DNA from: Acidobacteriota bacterium | Lineage (GTDB): Bacteria > Acidobacteriota > Terriglobia > Versatilivoradales > Versatilivoraceae | Reading direction: 5' to 3' | Assembly: GCA_003224715.1 (NCBI GenBank) | Contig: QHZP01000026.1 | Location: 1 to 32,173 of the forward strand | Length of the DNA stretch: 32,173 nt | Part shown: in pieces, positions 9,401 to 17,165 of the stretch | How positions within the stretch are numbered: position 1 is the first letter of the stretch | How the letters are laid out: each line of letters opens with the position of its first letter | Position numbers and translations under genes: made by a program | The notes under the pieces: model-generated | Told to the model about the DNA's origin: nothing | Databases searched by the model: none | The model's input: only the letters and a program-made list of their open reading frames with translations

Positions 9401-11230
9401 GTGACAATGAGTCTGAGATCACATGATGGAAAACTAAAAGTCAATTCAGATCTCTGGTACCTGGGTTTGATCCTGGTTGTGACTTTCTTGTTATACCTAG
9501 GCTCTTTGCCCAAGGAATTCACAAACTGGGACGATGGAGAGTATATTACCAGCAATCCATTCATACGCTCATTGTCTTTGCAGAATCTGAATAAAATCGT
9601 CACTGAACCGTACTTTGCAAATTACGCTCCGTTGACTCTCATTTCATATGCCTTGGATTATCATTTCTGGAAATTGAGACCTACCGGTTACCACTTTCAT
9701 AACGTCGCACTGCATCTCGGATGCATTCTGGTTCTATTCCTTTTGTTAAGGCAGCTAGGGCTTCCCCGGGGCGTAATCTTAGGTACAGTCTGTCTATTTG
9801 CAATCCATCCAGTAAATGTGGAATCGGTTAGCTGGGCATCTGAAAGAAAAAATTTGCTGGCGACCTTCTTCTTTTTCCTGTCTTTTTACCATTATGTGAA
9901 ATATACAAGAAACCAGGCCAGTCGAAGCTATTTGGTCTCATTACTATGTTTCTTGCTTTCGCTCCTTTCAAAAGCGAGCACGATTGTGGCTCCCCTAATT
10001 TTTCTTGTATATGACTACTGTAGTGGCAACAAAAGAGTCAGAGACCTTCGCTTATACGATAAGCTCCCCTTTGTTGTTTTCGCCGAAATTTTGGCCTTCT
10101 TGTCCGTTCACGCTGCTGGGGCAGGAAGCGCTCTGAATTCTTACCACAAAGGGGGACCGCTTCTCAGTTTGGTGGCCAGCGGTCATTTGTTCAAACAATA
10201 TATCGAGCTTTTGCTTTGGCCGACAACACTGAGCGCCTTGATTTATCCCAGTGTCTTTCCTTCTTTTGGGGACGCTAGAATCTGGGTAGCCTTTTCTTGT
10301 TTTCTTCTCGTCACTGCCATTGTCTTTGCTAAATCCAGGGATCTTTTTTTTTGGGTAAGCTTCTTCGTTATCTTTCTTATTCCCGTATTAAACATTGTGC
10401 CGTTGCCAATCATGATGGCCAACCGGTACCTCTATATACCTCAACTCGGAGTCTGGGTAGTATTATGTTCGTTTACCCTTAAACTCGTAAGCCGGTTACA
10501 CTCGTTTAAATTGGTTAAGGGCCTGGCCTGGGGAGGGATCGGCATCTATTTACTATTTCTCAATTATCACACCTTTCAAACCACTAAAGTTTGGAAGAAT
10601 TCATACACTCTTTGGTCAGACACTATTGAAAAGAACTTTTATGATGGAGTGGCCCACTACAATCTCGGATTGTGGTTTCACAATCAGAAGCTGTCAAACC
10701 GTTCCGGTCATGAATACCTCATTTCTTTGTTGATCAACCCAAACTATCACCTCGCCCTTACAGGAATTGGTGGATATTATTTTGAAAAAGGCCGGATAGA
10801 CCTGGCTCTCAAGAAATTCTATGCCGCAGTTAATGCTGCGCCAGATTCTGACATTACCATTAACAATTTAGGGAAAGTCTTAGCCGAAAAAGGGGACGTG
10901 AGAAGAGCACTTTACATGTTTTTTAGGGCGAGCTATATTAATCCAAACAACCTAGGAGCCTTTAACAACATAGTGGTGTTGTATCTTCGGGCCAATAGAA
11001 TTGATGCTGCTCTCGAAAAAGCTCAGGAGATGATTCAGAGATTTCCAGCATCTTCCGACGGCTATTTCAGGCTGGGAATGTGCCTTGAAGCTAAAGGTGA
11101 CTTATCGGGGGCTTTGAAAGCCTGGGAACAAAGCAGAAAGCGATTGGATTTTGAAAACCCTCTAGGATCTCAAATTGATGCAGCAATGCTTTCCGCACGT
11201 CAAAGGCTTTCCGTCCGAGCCAAGTCTTGA
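9401..11230 (+). CDS. TMTC-like multi-TM protein with C-terminal TPRs (candidate lipid-linked-sugar glycosyltransferase)
   Basis: FTNWDDGEYITSNPFI...YAPLTLISYALDYHFW...GYHFHNVALHLGCILVLFLLLRQL...LFAIHPVNVESVSWASERKNLLATFFFFLSF...LLSKASTIVAPLI, with TPR-like units at the C-terminus (LALTGIGGYYFEKGRIDLALKKFYAAVNAAPD). Confidence 0.75.
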   Translation: MTMSLRSHDGKLKVNSDLWYLGLILVVTFLLYLGSLPKEFTNWDDGEYITSNPFIRSLSLQNLNKIVTEPYFANYAPLTLISYALDYHFWKLRPTGYHFHNVALHLGCILVLFLLLRQLGLPRGVILGTVCLFAIHPVNVESVSWASERKNLLATFFFFLSFYHYVKYTRNQASRSYLVSLLCFLLSLLSKASTIVAPLIFLVYDYCSGNKRVRDLRLYDKLPFVVFAEILAFLSVHAAGAGSALNSYHKGGPLLSLVASGHLFKQYIELLLWPTTLSALIYPSVFPSFGDARIWVAFSCFLLVTAIVFAKSRDLFFWVSFFVIFLIPVLNIVPLPIMMANRYLYIPQLGVWVVLCSFTLKLVSRLHSFKLVKGLAWGGIGIYLLFLNYHTFQTTKVWKNSYTLWSDTIEKNFYDGVAHYNLGLWFHNQKLSNRSGHEYLISLLINPNYHLALTGIGGYYFEKGRIDLALKKFYAAVNAAPDSDITINNLGKVLAEKGDVRRALYMFFRASYINPNNLGAFNNIVVLYLRANRIDAALEKAQEMIQRFPASSDGYFRLGMCLEAKGDLSGALKAWEQSRKRLDFENPLGSQIDAAMLSARQRLSVRAKS

Positions 11231-13206
11231 TCGTCATGGAAGTTGATCCCAGGTACAATTCTTGGCTGTCGCAACATCGTCATCGCGCCGTTATTGGATT
11301 AACGCTCATTTCTTTGTCCGTCAATTTACTTTATCCAGGCGAAGTTTTTTACCAGTCGAAGTTTCTGCTCATTCTGGCCTCGCTCCTCGCTTTCGTGGTT
11401 ACATTCATCCAAGAATGCCGAACCGGAAATCCCCGTCTCTTTAAAGTAATTGCTCTTGCTTTATTTCCTTTGCTGATCATAGCTGTGTCCCTATTGAAAA
11501 CCATCAACGTTTCCCGAAGTGAAGATGTGTTCTGGCTTTTCTTTTCCTATGCTTTTCTATTCTTGACTTTGCGCTTGTCACGATTCGAACCTTTGACGGT
11601 TCTTTCATCAATTCTAGTTATCACCTTGGCAGGTTTCTGTGTTGATGTTTGTTGCCTTTACCAATACTTCTTTGGCTTATCCGATTTGAAAGGCCTTGTG
11701 CTTCACTCAACTGGGCTGAACGAAGAATTCAAAACAGGCCTTTTGGCGCGCATCGCAACGAAGAGAGTATTCGCGAATTTTCCTTTGCCCAATACGCTGG
11801 CAGGATTTGTTACGATGGTTTTTCCGCTCAACCTGTTTTTGGTTTACTTGGCCATTCACGCTAAAAGCCCTATTGTTTTGGCGTCCGGTAAATTTATTAA
11901 GAAACTCCTACAAAGCCCCCTGGCGACTCCATTCTTTTTTCTTCAGCTCAGCGTATCATTGTTGATCTTAGCTCTCACTCAATCTTTTGGTGGCTGGATT
12001 TGTTTTCTTGGGTCAATCCTGTTTTTGGGGCTTGTCTCTTACAAGCGTCGTAAGGTACCATTGAAACTTACACTGATGACCCTGTTGGGCCTTTTCCTTA
12101 TTGGTGCAGGATGGATGGTTTGGCTAACGCACCGGAGAGGTTTTGGCCTTTGGAACCTTCAAGCTCCGGAGAATCCAATTACCTTGAGATGGATCAACTA
12201 CAGAACGGCTCTACATATCTTTAGCGATTTTCCGTTGGCCGGAGTAGGACTCGGCAATTATGGCAGCATTAATCCGCGTTATCAAAGTTCCCCCAAGAAC
12301 GTTACTCAGTATGCCCACAACACCCCGCTACAACTACTTTCGGAATGTGGAATTTTGTTCTTCGTTTTACTGATCTTTTTTTCTGTGGCCATAATCAAGT
12401 ATTGGCGCTGGTTGCACTCGAGCGTCTTACCAGAAACCTCGCTTTACGGCTTTCTTCGAATCAGCTTATTTGCGTCTCTATGGGCATGGTTGATTCACAA
12501 TTCTATTGATATCGACCTTTACTTTCCAAGTTTGGGGGCCTTGGGAGTTTTCCTGCTGGGGCTATGGGTAAATTTGCAGGATAGACCCGGCATCCCAAGA
12601 GCCAAGGAGGATCCGGAGAAACTGCCAGCACCTGACCCTTGTCTCAATGAAATTCTAGCTAAGGGTGACCCCCAAGATCGCCCACTTAATTTGGAAGGCT
12701 TGCAAAGCCTTGACACCAGAACCCCAGCGGGCTTGTTGCAACCTAGGCGCAATTTCTGTGCCGTGGCTGCCTTGTGCACAATGCTCTTAATTGGCTTTTG
12801 CGTTCTAAGATCTTACGCGGCCCAAGCGTTGTATTCATTGGCAATTGACCATGCTGAGGCCAACGACCTTACACAAGCAGAAGGGTTTGTTACCAAAGCC
12901 GTAGCCATTAAGGGAAACGACGCGGGTATGCTGATTCTTAAAGCAAGACTTAGATATATAAATTCAGCCAAGAAGGGAGTGGCGGCGTTTGCTGACTTGA
13001 CCTCTCTGAAGGAAGCATATGAAAAAGCTACCACCCTGGAGCCCTACAATGCCAGGTATCATTATGAGCTAAGTCGTGTTCTCTATGCCCTGGGAGACGT
13101 TAAAATGGCATCTCTATTTAGAAACAGAGCTGTGGAACTTTTCCCCTCCCAACCAACATTTAAAAACAATTTGAAATTTGCTGAGAAGCCTGAACAAAAA
13201 GTGTGA
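11227..13206 (+). CDS. O-antigen ligase/Wzy-like (PglL/TfpO-type possible) membrane protein with C-terminal TPR region
   Basis: About a dozen hydrophobic segments; NYRTALHIFSDFPLAGVGLGNYGSI...YAHNTPLQLLSECGILFFVLLIFF, a Wzy_C-type signature; C-terminal ALYSLAIDHAEANDLTQAEGFVTKAVAIKGND...YEKATTLEPYNARYHYELSRVLYALGD. 4-nt overlap with the upstream gene. Confidence 0.8.
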   Translation: MIVMEVDPRYNSWLSQHRHRAVIGLTLISLSVNLLYPGEVFYQSKFLLILASLLAFVVTFIQECRTGNPRLFKVIALALFPLLIIAVSLLKTINVSRSEDVFWLFFSYAFLFLTLRLSRFEPLTVLSSILVITLAGFCVDVCCLYQYFFGLSDLKGLVLHSTGLNEEFKTGLLARIATKRVFANFPLPNTLAGFVTMVFPLNLFLVYLAIHAKSPIVLASGKFIKKLLQSPLATPFFFLQLSVSLLILALTQSFGGWICFLGSILFLGLVSYKRRKVPLKLTLMTLLGLFLIGAGWMVWLTHRRGFGLWNLQAPENPITLRWINYRTALHIFSDFPLAGVGLGNYGSINPRYQSSPKNVTQYAHNTPLQLLSECGILFFVLLIFFSVAIIKYWRWLHSSVLPETSLYGFLRISLFASLWAWLIHNSIDIDLYFPSLGALGVFLLGLWVNLQDRPGIPRAKEDPEKLPAPDPCLNEILAKGDPQDRPLNLEGLQSLDTRTPAGLLQPRRNFCAVAALCTMLLIGFCVLRSYAAQALYSLAIDHAEANDLTQAEGFVTKAVAIKGNDAGMLILKARLRYINSAKKGVAAFADLTSLKEAYEKATTLEPYNARYHYELSRVLYALGDVKMASLFRNRAVELFPSQPTFKNNLKFAEKPEQKV

Positions 13207-13497
13207 GCCGGGAACGACACCGTGGGAACGATACTTTCTGTTAATCGACTCTTTTCGTCAGCATTTCCATTCCAAGCCAATCCTTCTAACGAGGCTTCCA
13301 ATCTACTTATGAATTGTAATTTCAACAGGATAAGGCAATTCCGGCACAAATCTCGATTGAGAGTCAGCACTTCGGAACTGAATATGCTTTGGATAATCTA
13401 ATAACAAGCCTTTTTGGGAGAATGGGCCCGAAGCTGAGAAAAGGGGCCTTCAAAGAATAAACACAATAAACATCATTTAAAAAAAGGAGAAAGTTTA

Positions 13498-13953
13498 ATG
13501 AAAAAAAGTAAGAAGAAGAATAAGGGCTTCTCATTGATTGAGCTGCTGATTGTGGTAGCCATTATCCTGATTATTGCTGCTATCGCAATCCCGAACTTGT
13601 TGAGGGCTCGTCGTTCAGCTAACGAAGGGTCTGCCACGGCTTCCATGAGAACGATAGGCAGCGGCGAACTGCTCTACAACTCGACTAACGGCGCCTTCGG
13701 TACGTTGGCTCAACTCTCTTCCGACAGCATCATCGACAACGTGTTAGGTTCAGGGACAAAAAGCGGATATGTTTTTGCTGCCACGCCTGATGCAACGTCC
13801 CCAGCTCTCCAGTTTACAGTCGAAGGCACTCCTTCAGTCTCCACTGGGGCAACACAAACCGGTGCACGGTTCTATTTTGTCAACGAGTCTCAGGTCGTTC
13901 GTTTCAATTTAGGCGGCGCCGCCACTTCTGGGTCATCTGCTATTGGCAACTAA
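13498..13953 (+). CDS. Type IV pilin-like prepilin (pilin A)
   Basis: MKKSKKKNKG|FSLIELLIVVAIILIIAAIAIPNLLRARRSANEGSA: short basic leader, G(-1), E+5, hydrophobic alpha1. RBS aaaaaaaggagaaag. Confidence 0.92.
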   Translation: MKKSKKKNKGFSLIELLIVVAIILIIAAIAIPNLLRARRSANEGSATASMRTIGSGELLYNSTNGAFGTLAQLSSDSIIDNVLGSGTKSGYVFAATPDATSPALQFTVEGTPSVSTGATQTGARFYFVNESQVVRFNLGGAATSGSSAIGN

Positions 13954-13977
13954 CCAATGTTATTTTGTTTTCAATCA

Positions 13978-14006
13978 GGGTGGGGATTTTTTCCCCACCC
14001 TTTTTT
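13978..14006 (+). terminator. Rho-independent terminator after the first pilin gene
   Basis: GGGTGGGGA-ttttt-TCCCCACCC followed by TTTTTT: perfect 9-bp stem, 5-nt loop, T-tract. Confidence 0.9.
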
Positions 14007-14298
14007 AGTTAGTCTCGTCTTTTCACTCTAACAATTCAGCGATAGAAACAAATCCTTGTAAGTTCAGGTGACATTCAGTGTCACTTTGGCGCTTCCTTGA
14101 AGAGGATTAAAGTTTGTCGGATCGAGAACCGATAGTCTGTAAGCACTTAGATTTCAATTGAATAAGGGTGTCCTAAAGCATTTCTCGGAGTAAGTCTGAA
14201 AAGTTCGGAAATAAATATGCTCTAGGATGTAACGAATTTGGCAATAGGATCTAGACAAACGTAGTGAAAGAAAATAATTCGAGCTGAGGCAATTGAAA

Positions 14299-14775
14299 AT
14301 GAGTTCTGCACAATCCAAGAGCAATTCAAAATTAATCGGTCGAAAAGACCGTGGTTTTTCTCTGATTGAGCTTCTAATCGTTCTGGCGATCCTTTTGATC
14401 GTGGCTACACTAGCGGTTCCCAATTATTTGGCCGCTCGCGCCAGAGCCAATGAAGCTTCAGCCGCCACGTCTGTAAGGGCAATTATCACCGCTGAGAATC
14501 TTTATAGAAACACATTTAGCGTCTTTACAGATTTACCGAGTCTAGGGAGTGAATACTTAACGGATAACATGTTGGCGGTTGGTACCAAGAGCGGCTATGT
14601 CTTCAGTTCAACTCCTGGATCTTCCCCCGCTCTGGAATTCGCTGTGGATGCCACTCCCGTTTTGTCCGTCGGCTCCTCTGCAACTGGCCAGAGAAACTAC
14701 TATGGAGATGAGACGGCGGTGATACGTTTCAGTCTAACTGGAGCAGCCGATTCCACCAGTTCACCCATTCAATAA
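14299..14775 (+). CDS. Type IV pilin-like prepilin (pilin B, divergent paralog)
   Basis: MSSAQSKSNSKLIGRKDRG|FSLIELLIVLAILLIVATLAVPNYLAARARANEASAATSVRAI. Shares KSGYVFSSTP and C-terminal layout with pilins A and A'. ATG at 14299. Confidence 0.9.
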   Translation: MSSAQSKSNSKLIGRKDRGFSLIELLIVLAILLIVATLAVPNYLAARARANEASAATSVRAIITAENLYRNTFSVFTDLPSLGSEYLTDNMLAVGTKSGYVFSSTPGSSPALEFAVDATPVLSVGSSATGQRNYYGDETAVIRFSLTGAADSTSSPIQ

Positions 14776-14845
14776 GGTTTTTGAATCTCGAAAGGGTTCA
14801 AAGCAGTCAAATTCAACACCAATAAAAACAAAAAAGGAGAAACCA

Positions 14846-15301
14846 ATGAAGAAAAGTAAAAAGAAGAATAAAGGATTTTCATTGATTGAGCTATTAATTG
14901 TCGTGGCGATCATTCTAATCATTGCTGCGATTGCTATTCCGAATTTGCTGAGAGCTCGTCGCTCTGCCAATGAAGGTTCTGCCACAGCTTCAATGAGAAC
15001 GGTCGGGAGTGGAGAATTACTCTACAACTCCACCAATGGCGCCTTTGGTACACTGGCTCAGCTTTCTTCCGACAGCATTATTGACAACATTCTAGGTAGC
15101 GGCACAAAGAGCGGTTATGTGTTTGCGGCCACTCCTGATGCCACTTCGCCAGCGTTACAATTCACAGCCACAGGAACACCTCAGGTCTCTACTGGGGCTA
15201 CTCAGACGGGTGCGCGCTTTTATTTCGTCAATGAGATGCAGGTAGTACGCTTCAATCTGGGTGGCGCTGCCACTTCCGGATCATCGGCCATTGGCAACTA
15301 A
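14846..15301 (+). CDS. Type IV pilin-like prepilin (pilin A')
   Basis: Same length as the 13498 gene with 6 amino-acid differences by hand alignment. RBS aaaaaaggagaaacc. Confidence 0.92.
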   Translation: MKKSKKKNKGFSLIELLIVVAIILIIAAIAIPNLLRARRSANEGSATASMRTVGSGELLYNSTNGAFGTLAQLSSDSIIDNILGSGTKSGYVFAATPDATSPALQFTATGTPQVSTGATQTGARFYFVNEMQVVRFNLGGAATSGSSAIGN

Positions 15302-15315
15302 TTCCAGCCTAATAG

Positions 15316-15346
15316 AATGGGTGGAGTCACAATTTCCACCCATTTT
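15316..15346 (+). terminator. Probable Rho-independent terminator after the third pilin gene
   Basis: AATGGGTGGA-gtcacaatt-TCCACCCATT then TT: perfect 10-bp stem, short T-tract. Confidence 0.65.
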
Positions 15347-15420
15347 ATCTCTTCCCTCTTTTCAATCGGTTTCCGATCAGGTATAAACAAAGGACTTTCT
15401 TCGAAGTTCCTATGTGATTT

Positions 15421-16395
15421 ATGTCTGTCGTTGTCTCCACCGAAAATCTGAGCAAAGCATACAAAGCTGGCTTTTGGAAAACTAAGACCATCTCTGCTCT
15501 CGACCGCTTGAATCTAGAAGTCCGGGAGAATGAAATTTTTGGTTACCTCGGACCCAACGGAGCAGGCAAATCAACGACGTTGAAATTGTTGATGTCTCTG
15601 ATTCATCCGAGCTCGGGAAAGGCGGAGATTCTGGGCAAACCAGTCGCTGATCTCTCTATTCGCCGGCACATCGGATATCTGCCTGAAAACCCCTACTTTT
15701 ACGAGTATCTTTCGGCTGAAGAATTTCTCTCCTATTATGCCAGTCTATTTGACTTCTCCCTTGCTGAAATTAGGACCAAAGTAGAGTACTTTCTAAAACT
15801 AACAGACATCTCTCATGCCAGAAAGCTTCAACTGCATAAGTTTTCCAAGGGGATGCTGCAAAGGGTCGGTATCGCCCAGGCATTAATTAATGATCCTAAA
15901 ATTGTTTTTCTGGATGAGCCAATGTCAGGGTTGGACCCCATTGGTCGTCGCGAGGTGAGAGATCTCATTCTTCTGCTGAAGAAGGAGGGAAAAACGGTCT
16001 TCTTCTCCACCCATATCTTAAATGATGTTGAAGTATTATGTGATAAAGTGGCCGTGCTTAACCGCGGAAAGTTGATCGGCTCAGGTCACTTGACTGATCT
16101 AATCTCCCAGGAAGTCAGTCATATCGAAATAGTGGTTTCCAATATTAATTTCGAAACAGTCAGTCAAGCAGTCGGCTCCTCCGCCAAAATCAGCCATAGC
16201 GGAATGACACTCCGTTTGGAGCTGCGGGCTGATACACCCCTTGCTCCGTTAGTAACACGGATTGAAAACGCGGCCGGGAAAGTACTGGCAATAAATCCAG
16301 TACGGCAAACCATGGAGGATTATTTCTTCAAACTCATCAACCGCGACGCCATCCCAGAGGGCAAGCCCTCAATAGTATCAACCAACAATTCATGA
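15421..16395 (+). CDS. ABC transporter ATP-binding protein (PilH-like by context)
   Basis: Walker A GPNGAGKST, signature FSKGMLQRVGIAQAL, Walker B IVFLDEPMSGLD, H-loop FFSTHIL. Confidence 0.92.
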   Translation: MSVVVSTENLSKAYKAGFWKTKTISALDRLNLEVRENEIFGYLGPNGAGKSTTLKLLMSLIHPSSGKAEILGKPVADLSIRRHIGYLPENPYFYEYLSAEEFLSYYASLFDFSLAEIRTKVEYFLKLTDISHARKLQLHKFSKGMLQRVGIAQALINDPKIVFLDEPMSGLDPIGRREVRDLILLLKKEGKTVFFSTHILNDVEVLCDKVAVLNRGKLIGSGHLTDLISQEVSHIEIVVSNINFETVSQAVGSSAKISHSGMTLRLELRADTPLAPLVTRIENAAGKVLAINPVRQTMEDYFFKLINRDAIPEGKPSIVSTNNS

Positions 16396-17165
16396 TTGTA
16401 ATTCCAATTGCCAAAAACACTTTCAAAGAGTGCGTCCGTGACAAGGTTCTCTATAATCTGGTTATTTTCGGGGTGCTTATCATAGCCAGTTCCCTAGTAT
16501 TGAGCAGCATTACGATTGGTGAAGTCAAACAAATTATAGTTAACTTAGGGCTCAGCACGCTTTCCGTGTTTGGGACCCTGATTGCCATATTCATTGGAAT
16601 TCAACTGGTGTTTAAAGAGATAGACAAGAAGACAATTTATAGTTTGTTGGCCAAGCCGGTAGCCCGTCATGAATTCATCTTAGGAAAATACTTTGGACTC
16701 ACGTTGACATTGCTTGTCAACATCTTGGTGATGTTATTAGGGATTTATATTTCTATTTTTTATCTGCGACATTCCTTTCAGTTGGCAGATCTGCAAATTC
16801 TGTTGGCAGCAATGCTGATACTAATCGAGCTGATGCTGGTGATTGCGATTGCCTTATTTTTTTCCACGTTTTCGACACCTGTATTTTCTGCTTTATTTGC
16901 CTTCTGCCTTTATGTCATTGGTCACTTTAGCTCGGATATTCGACAGTACGGCCTTTCGAGTGATTCCTTTGCGATCAAGATCCTATCTGGCTGCCTTTAT
17001 TACCTTCTTCCCAATTTCCAGAACTTCGAGATCATTTCGCAAACAGCCCACGGCCAATTTTTGGCAACCCGGCTTTACCTGCTGTCTGTACTTTACGGAC
17101 TAGTCTACTCGGCAGGGTTAGTCTTGCTGGCCATCCTGGTTTTCCAGCGAAGAAATTTCAAATGA
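16392..17165 (+). CDS. ABC-2 type permease
   Basis: IPIAKNTFKECVRDKVLYNLVIFGVLIIASSLVLS...KEIDKKTIYSLLAKPVARHEFILGKYFGL, about 6 TM. 4-nt ATGA overlap with the ATPase. Confidence 0.88.
   Translation: MIVIPIAKNTFKECVRDKVLYNLVIFGVLIIASSLVLSSITIGEVKQIIVNLGLSTLSVFGTLIAIFIGIQLVFKEIDKKTIYSLLAKPVARHEFILGKYFGLTLTLLVNILVMLLGIYISIFYLRHSFQLADLQILLAAMLILIELMLVIAIALFFSTFSTPVFSALFAFCLYVIGHFSSDIRQYGLSSDSFAIKILSGCLYYLLPNFQNFEIISQTAHGQFLATRLYLLSVLYGLVYSAGLVLLAILVFQRRNFK

Noticed and set aside
13340-14110. Sigma54 promoters upstream of the pilins (expected if regulated by PilSR)
   Set aside because: Near matches such as TGGCGC-TTCC-TTGAA (about 14086) lack the GC of the -12 element or have wrong spacing. No good TGGCAC-N5-TTGC was found by eye.
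13954-14292. tRNA or small structured RNA gene in the pilin intergenic gap
   Set aside because: Beyond the terminator and one short dyad there is no cloverleaf, T-loop GTTCRA context or extended pairing.
13498-15301. Pilins A/A' as Geobacter-type conductive e-pilins
   Set aside because: Mature A/A' have F1 and Y50 but L24, A27 and N51, and a 141-residue mature length; B has Y24 and Y50 but not 27 or 51. The aromatic pattern of short e-pilins is not met.
14846-15301. Third pilin gene as an assembly duplication or recent gene-conversion copy of the first
   Set aside because: About 98 nucleotide differences spread along the whole 456-nt gene, almost all synonymous, with different flanking sequence.
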